A program made the position numbers and the translations under genes. From DATJGR01 sp041739525 (lineage in GTDB: Bacteria; Pseudomonadota; Gammaproteobacteria; Pseudomonadales; Azotimanducaceae): a stretch of 64,000 bases of DNA. A model generated the notes under the pieces. It made no database searches, had not been told where the DNA came from, and worked only from the letters and a program-made list of their open reading frames with translations. This document shows, piece after piece, positions 60,876-64,000 of the stretch; positions within the stretch are counted from its first letter, which is position 1, and each line of letters opens with the position of its first letter. Location of the stretch: positions 1-64,000 of the forward strand of contig JBGSNQ010000015.1 in NCBI GenBank assembly GCA_041739525.1, written 5' to 3'.

Positions 60876-61756
60876 CAGCCGGCCGCGCCCTTCAGTTCTT
60901 CGAGCGCTTGCCAGTGCAGGTCGCCGAAGACACCGTTCGGATTGATCGGCTGAATGCAGACATGGCTGGCGCCGGCGTCGAAGTGCGCCTTAATGCGCTT
61001 CTTGATCGCGTCGGCAGTTCCCCAGGCGAACGTCGCGTCGACGAATCGGTCGGAGCCGCCGTTCGCGAGGTCGTCTTCGGTGAGACCCATCCGCAACCAG
61101 TTGTTGCGATAGTTCGGCAGACCGAGATAAATCGCCGCGTTGGCGCGCGCAAGCGGTCGCGCCTTCGCGGGATCTGTTTCCAGGATCACCTTCTGTTCAA
61201 CGCACAGCCACGGTTTCTGCCCGAGTATTTTGCGCGCCATAGCAGTGTGGTCAGGAGAGCTGAAGTACGGATGCGCGCCGGTGCATTTGTCGCGGGCGAG
61301 TTCGAGCATTTTCGGCCCGAGCGCGGCGATGACGCGCGGCGGCGGCTCCGACGGCGGAACTGCGCCGTATGGCGAAGCATCCATCTTTGCCAGATAGTTG
61401 CGCATCGTTTCGACGGGTTTGCCGTATTCGAGTCCCCGGACGCCTTCGACCATCGGTTTGTGCGATACGCCCAGGCCGAGCAGGAAACGGTTGCCGGACT
61501 GTTCTGCCAGTGTGTTCTGGCCCGAGAGCGTCACGCCGGGTTCGCGGTGATAGATCGACGCGATGCCGGTCGCGACAATGAGCTTCTGGGTTTTTGCGAG
61601 CAGCCACGCGGCGTGCGCGAACGGGTTACGGCCGGTTGTTTCGGGTATCCACATGGCCGAATAACCGAGCGCTTCGATGCGTTGCGCGGTTTCCGCGGCT
61701 TTGTTTGCCGGCATGGTTTCCGTGAAGTACCAGACGCCGAGTTTGCCGAGATTCAT
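60875..61756 (-). CDS. LLM-class flavin-dependent oxidoreductase
   Basis: 293 residues. LGKLGVWYFTETMPA, YSAMWIPETTGRNPFAHAAWLLAKTQKLIVATGI, GNRFLLGLGVSHKPMVE, and a C-terminal GASHVCIQPI. A luciferase-like TIM barrel related to F420-dependent families; the cofactor (FMN or F420) cannot be decided from sequence. Coupled to the SDR gene; probably part of the same fatty-acid or steroid degradation operon as the two crotonases. Confidence 0.85.
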   Translation of the reverse strand: MNLGKLGVWYFTETMPANKAAETAQRIEALGYSAMWIPETTGRNPFAHAAWLLAKTQKLIVATGIASIYHREPGVTLSGQNTLAEQSGNRFLLGLGVSHKPMVEGVRGLEYGKPVETMRNYLAKMDASPYGAVPPSEPPPRVIAALGPKMLELARDKCTGAHPYFSSPDHTAMARKILGQKPWLCVEQKVILETDPAKARPLARANAAIYLGLPNYRNNWLRMGLTEDDLANGGSDRFVDATFAWGTADAIKKRIKAHFDAGASHVCIQPINPNGVFGDLHWQALEELKGAAG

Positions 61757-61792
61757 TTCCTGCTTCCCCTTAACGTGATCGGCAGCGATGAT

Positions 61793-62614
61793 TCACTTGC
61801 CTTTGAAATTGCCAGGACGGCGTTCCGCGACCGAACGGATGCCCTCGTCCGAGTCTTCCGTGCCGCGCAGCCACTGCTGCTCCTTGAGTTCGTGTTCGGT
61901 GGCTGCCGCGATTCTTTCGGCGAGCCCTTTACGCATGGTCGCACGTACAGACACGACGGCGAGCGGTGCGTTTTCTGCAATCTCTGCAGCCAGTTCGCGA
62001 GCTGCGTTGCGCAGATTGTCCTGATCGACCAGCCGATCGGCGAGGCCGATCTTCACCGCTTCCTCGCCGCTCAGCCGCCGTCCAGTGAGGAACATCATGT
62101 TGGCCGCCTGTTCGCCGACGAGGCGCGGCAGCGTAACGGTGAGCCCGAAGCCCGGATGAATGCCGAGTTTGGCGAAGTTCGCAGCGAAACGCGCCTCGGG
62201 CGATACGACGCGAAAATCCGGCACGAGCGAAAGGCCGAGACCGCCGCCGATCGCCGGACCTTGAATCGCACCGACCACCGGCTTCTTGCAGCTGAACAGC
62301 CGAACGGCTTCGCGATACAGCTTGCCGGTGGTGTTGCGGAACCCTTCCTCTGTAAACTCCGCGCTTCCCGATCCGTCGCTCCGACCGCTTCCGAAATTCG
62401 CTCCCGCACAGAACGATTTGCCTTGGGCTGCCAGCACGATGGCCCGGCACCGCGGGTCTTCGTCCATTGCCGAGAACGCATCGGCGATCTGGCCGATCAG
62501 GCTGAAGTCGAAGAAGTTGTGCGGAGGGCGCTGAATCTCGATGGTGGCGACGTGTCCGTCGAGCGAGACGCCGATGTCGGTGAACCTGATGTCTGTGAAA
62601 GCGGGTGCTGGCAT
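61793..62614 (-). CDS. enoyl-CoA hydratase/isomerase
   Basis: 273 residues. Crotonase domain: VATIEIQRPPHNFFDFSLIG, GKSFCAGANFGSG (first oxyanion-hole Ala), PVVGAIQGPAIGGGLGLSLVPD, GIHPGFGLTVTLPRLVG. C-terminal helices follow. It hydrates trans-2-enoyl-CoA or isomerises double bonds; specificity unknown. First gene of the minus-strand set 59234-62614, diverging from the MATE gene. Confidence 0.88.
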   Translation of the reverse strand: MPAPAFTDIRFTDIGVSLDGHVATIEIQRPPHNFFDFSLIGQIADAFSAMDEDPRCRAIVLAAQGKSFCAGANFGSGRSDGSGSAEFTEEGFRNTTGKLYREAVRLFSCKKPVVGAIQGPAIGGGLGLSLVPDFRVVSPEARFAANFAKLGIHPGFGLTVTLPRLVGEQAANMMFLTGRRLSGEEAVKIGLADRLVDQDNLRNAARELAAEIAENAPLAVVSVRATMRKGLAERIAAATEHELKEQQWLRGTEDSDEGIRSVAERRPGNFKGK

Positions 62615-62694
62615 GTCGACGGCCCCTTATGTGGACGGGTTGATGGGAATGAATCGGGGCGGCAATGCTAGCAACAATCAATGAGCGGACCTAG

Positions 62695-64000
62695 GTGGCC
62701 ACGGTAGACGAGACGCGGCCCGCAGTTGTGCACGAACGCCCGAGCATCATGCAACTCGCGTTGCCGGCGATTCTCGGCAACCTGCTGTACGGCATCGTTG
62801 GTCTCGTGCAGACGAAAGTGGTCGGGCAACTCGGTGCCGAAGCGCTCGCGGCAGCCGGCGCCGGGCAGCGAGTGTTTTTCGCATTGCAGGCCGTGATGAT
62901 GGCGATCGGCGCGGGAACCACCGCGTTGGTTGCTCGGGCGTGGGGCCGCAACGACGAAGTCGAAGCCGGTCGTGTCACCATCGCGTCGCTGGTGCTCGGC
63001 GCCGTGTTCGGGCTCGCAATTACCATCCCGGGCGTGTTCTTTTCCAGTCATGTCGCATCGATCTTTGGACTGGACGCGCACACGGTCGAACTCGCAGCAG
63101 CGTATATCCGTTGGCTGTCGATCTTCAACGTCGCGTTCGCGGCGAATTTCATCATGGCGGGAGCGTTGCGCGCGGCGGGCGATGCGTGGACGCCCCTGTA
63201 TGTCGGAGCGTTCGTGAACGTCGTTAACGTTCCGTTGCTGTATGGCTTCGTGTTCGGCTTGTGGGGTCTACCCGCGATGGGCGTAGCCGGCGCTGCGCTC
63301 GCGGCGGGTCTGTCGTTCGCGCTCGGCGGGGTCATCCTCGTGGGCATGTGGTGGAACCAGAAGCTGATGATCAGGCACATCCGCGGCGGCTGGTTCAGGA
63401 TGGAGCGGCTGAAGCGCTTGCTCGACATCGGCTATCCCGCGGGCATCGAGCAGATCATCTTTCAGGCGGGCTTCTTCGCGTTCCTGATGCTGATCGGCAA
63501 CTACTACGGGACGCAGGCGTTCGCCGCGTACAACATCGGCGTGAACATGCTGAACATCTGCATGGTGGCCGGCTTCGGTTTTTCGATTGCCGGTTCGACG
63601 CTGGTCGGGCAGGCGCTCGGTGCAGACGACACCGAAGGAGCCGTGCGCGCCGGGTGGCGTTCGTTGCGCATGGCCATTGCGACGATGGGCGTGTTGGGCG
63701 CCATCGTCATCTACTTCGCGCGCGATCTCGCCACGTTCTTCATCGGCAACGACCTCGACACCATTCAACACACGGTCGAGTTCACGTACGTGCTCGGCGC
63801 GATGATGCCGTTGATGGCGGTGGACTTCGCGATCGGCGGATCGCTGCGCGGCGCGGGCGATACGCGTTACCCCATGCTGGCGACGTTCTTCGGGCTGATC
63901 GGCATGCGGTGTACGTTGGCCGCGATCTTCACGTATTTCGGTTTGCCGGTGAGCTGGGTTTATGCGGCGCTGATCGGCGACTACGTACTAAAGGGCGTGA
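62695..64000 (+). CDS. MATE family efflux transporter, 3' truncated by the window
   Basis: The frame from GTG 62695 is open to the last base (435 complete codons), so the 3' end is beyond the window. About 11 of the expected 12 helices are present: MQLALPAILGNLLYGIVGLVQ, KVVGQLGAEALAAAG, MAGALRAAGDAW, GTQAFAAYNIGVNM, FSIAGSTLVGQALGA and the MATE repeat GGSLRGAGDTRYPML. It exports cationic or other small molecules driven by Na+ or H+. The start lacks a clear ribosome-binding site, so a nearby start is possible. Confidence 0.85.
   Translation, partial: MATVDETRPAVVHERPSIMQLALPAILGNLLYGIVGLVQTKVVGQLGAEALAAAGAGQRVFFALQAVMMAIGAGTTALVARAWGRNDEVEAGRVTIASLVLGAVFGLAITIPGVFFSSHVASIFGLDAHTVELAAAYIRWLSIFNVAFAANFIMAGALRAAGDAWTPLYVGAFVNVVNVPLLYGFVFGLWGLPAMGVAGAALAAGLSFALGGVILVGMWWNQKLMIRHIRGGWFRMERLKRLLDIGYPAGIEQIIFQAGFFAFLMLIGNYYGTQAFAAYNIGVNMLNICMVAGFGFSIAGSTLVGQALGADDTEGAVRAGWRSLRMAIATMGVLGAIVIYFARDLATFFIGNDLDTIQHTVEFTYVLGAMMPLMAVDFAIGGSLRGAGDTRYPMLATFFGLIGMRCTLAAIFTYFGLPVSWVYAALIGDYVLKGV

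Noticed and set aside
1..64000. tRNA, rRNA or CRISPR features
   Set aside because: I looked for tRNA T-arm-like GGTTCGAATC patterns and for regularly spaced direct repeats and found none convincing; the only short tandem array is the initiation-site repeat at 22922-23021.

Overview
The window is GC-rich, densely packed bacterial chromosome. It carries cmoA/cmoB, smrA, a PPK1/PPX pair, LemA-M48, a RimK-like ATP-grasp/inactive-transglutaminase/retropepsin module, a wax-ester synthase and many acyl-CoA and LLM-type oxidoreductases. That set suggests a lipid- or aromatic-degrading gammaproteobacterium (Steroidobacter/Nevskia-like is a guess). I see no tRNA, rRNA, CRISPR array, intact insertion sequence or prophage. 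No gene-free stretch exceeds 300 bp; the longest gaps are about 170-200 bp. Genes at both ends run off the window.

1-9.8 kb: a truncated esterase, then on the minus strand an M28 peptidase with a membrane C-terminus, an ACMSD-like amidohydrolase, an ABM monooxygenase, the retropepsin/inactive transglutaminase/ATP-grasp operon and a D-aminoacylase-type amidohydrolase. 10-12.6 kb: a half-size squalene-cyclase-like protein, then a radical SAM gene behind a near-consensus LexA box, coupled to a small unknown gene. 12.6-25.5 kb: a hybrid 7TMR-DISM histidine kinase, lipid and aldehyde metabolism genes, smrA, a DUF4156-type lipoprotein preceded by an unusual tandem array of ribosome-binding-site/start-codon units, an acyl-CoA dehydrogenase and inositol-phosphate synthase. 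25.5-33.5 kb: cmoAB, ppk1/ppx, M48 protease and LemA.

33.7-37.8 kb: a plus-strand unit of three small lipoproteins followed by a transmembrane Ser/Thr kinase. The first lipoprotein and the far C-terminus of the kinase are the same domain, and the second and third lipoproteins are tandem duplicates. I did not recognise this as a named system and rank it as the best candidate for something undescribed. 37.8-42.2 kb: a TetR operon with a possible class II synthetase-like protein, diverging from an alpha/beta hydrolase and an LLM oxidoreductase.

42.2-51.2 kb: a membrane-lipid modification locus. Seven minus-strand genes (desaturase, FAD oxidoreductase, DUF1365, cyclopropane synthase, DUF2878, a second cyclopropane-synthase-like methyltransferase, sensor kinase) overlap end to start. 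The partner OmpR-type regulator lies tail-to-tail with the kinase, and the divergent promoter region at the head of the operon holds mirrored direct repeats with an 11-bp period, as expected for an OmpR-family regulator. A secreted NTF2-like lipoprotein and a DUF6134-like protein are transcribed the other way. 51.3-64 kb: SGNH hydrolase, aminotransferase, GNAT, acyl-CoA dehydrogenase, flavin reductase, nitronate-monooxygenase-like protein, DUF502 and DedA membrane proteins, crotonases, SDR, LLM oxidoreductase and a truncated MATE transporter.
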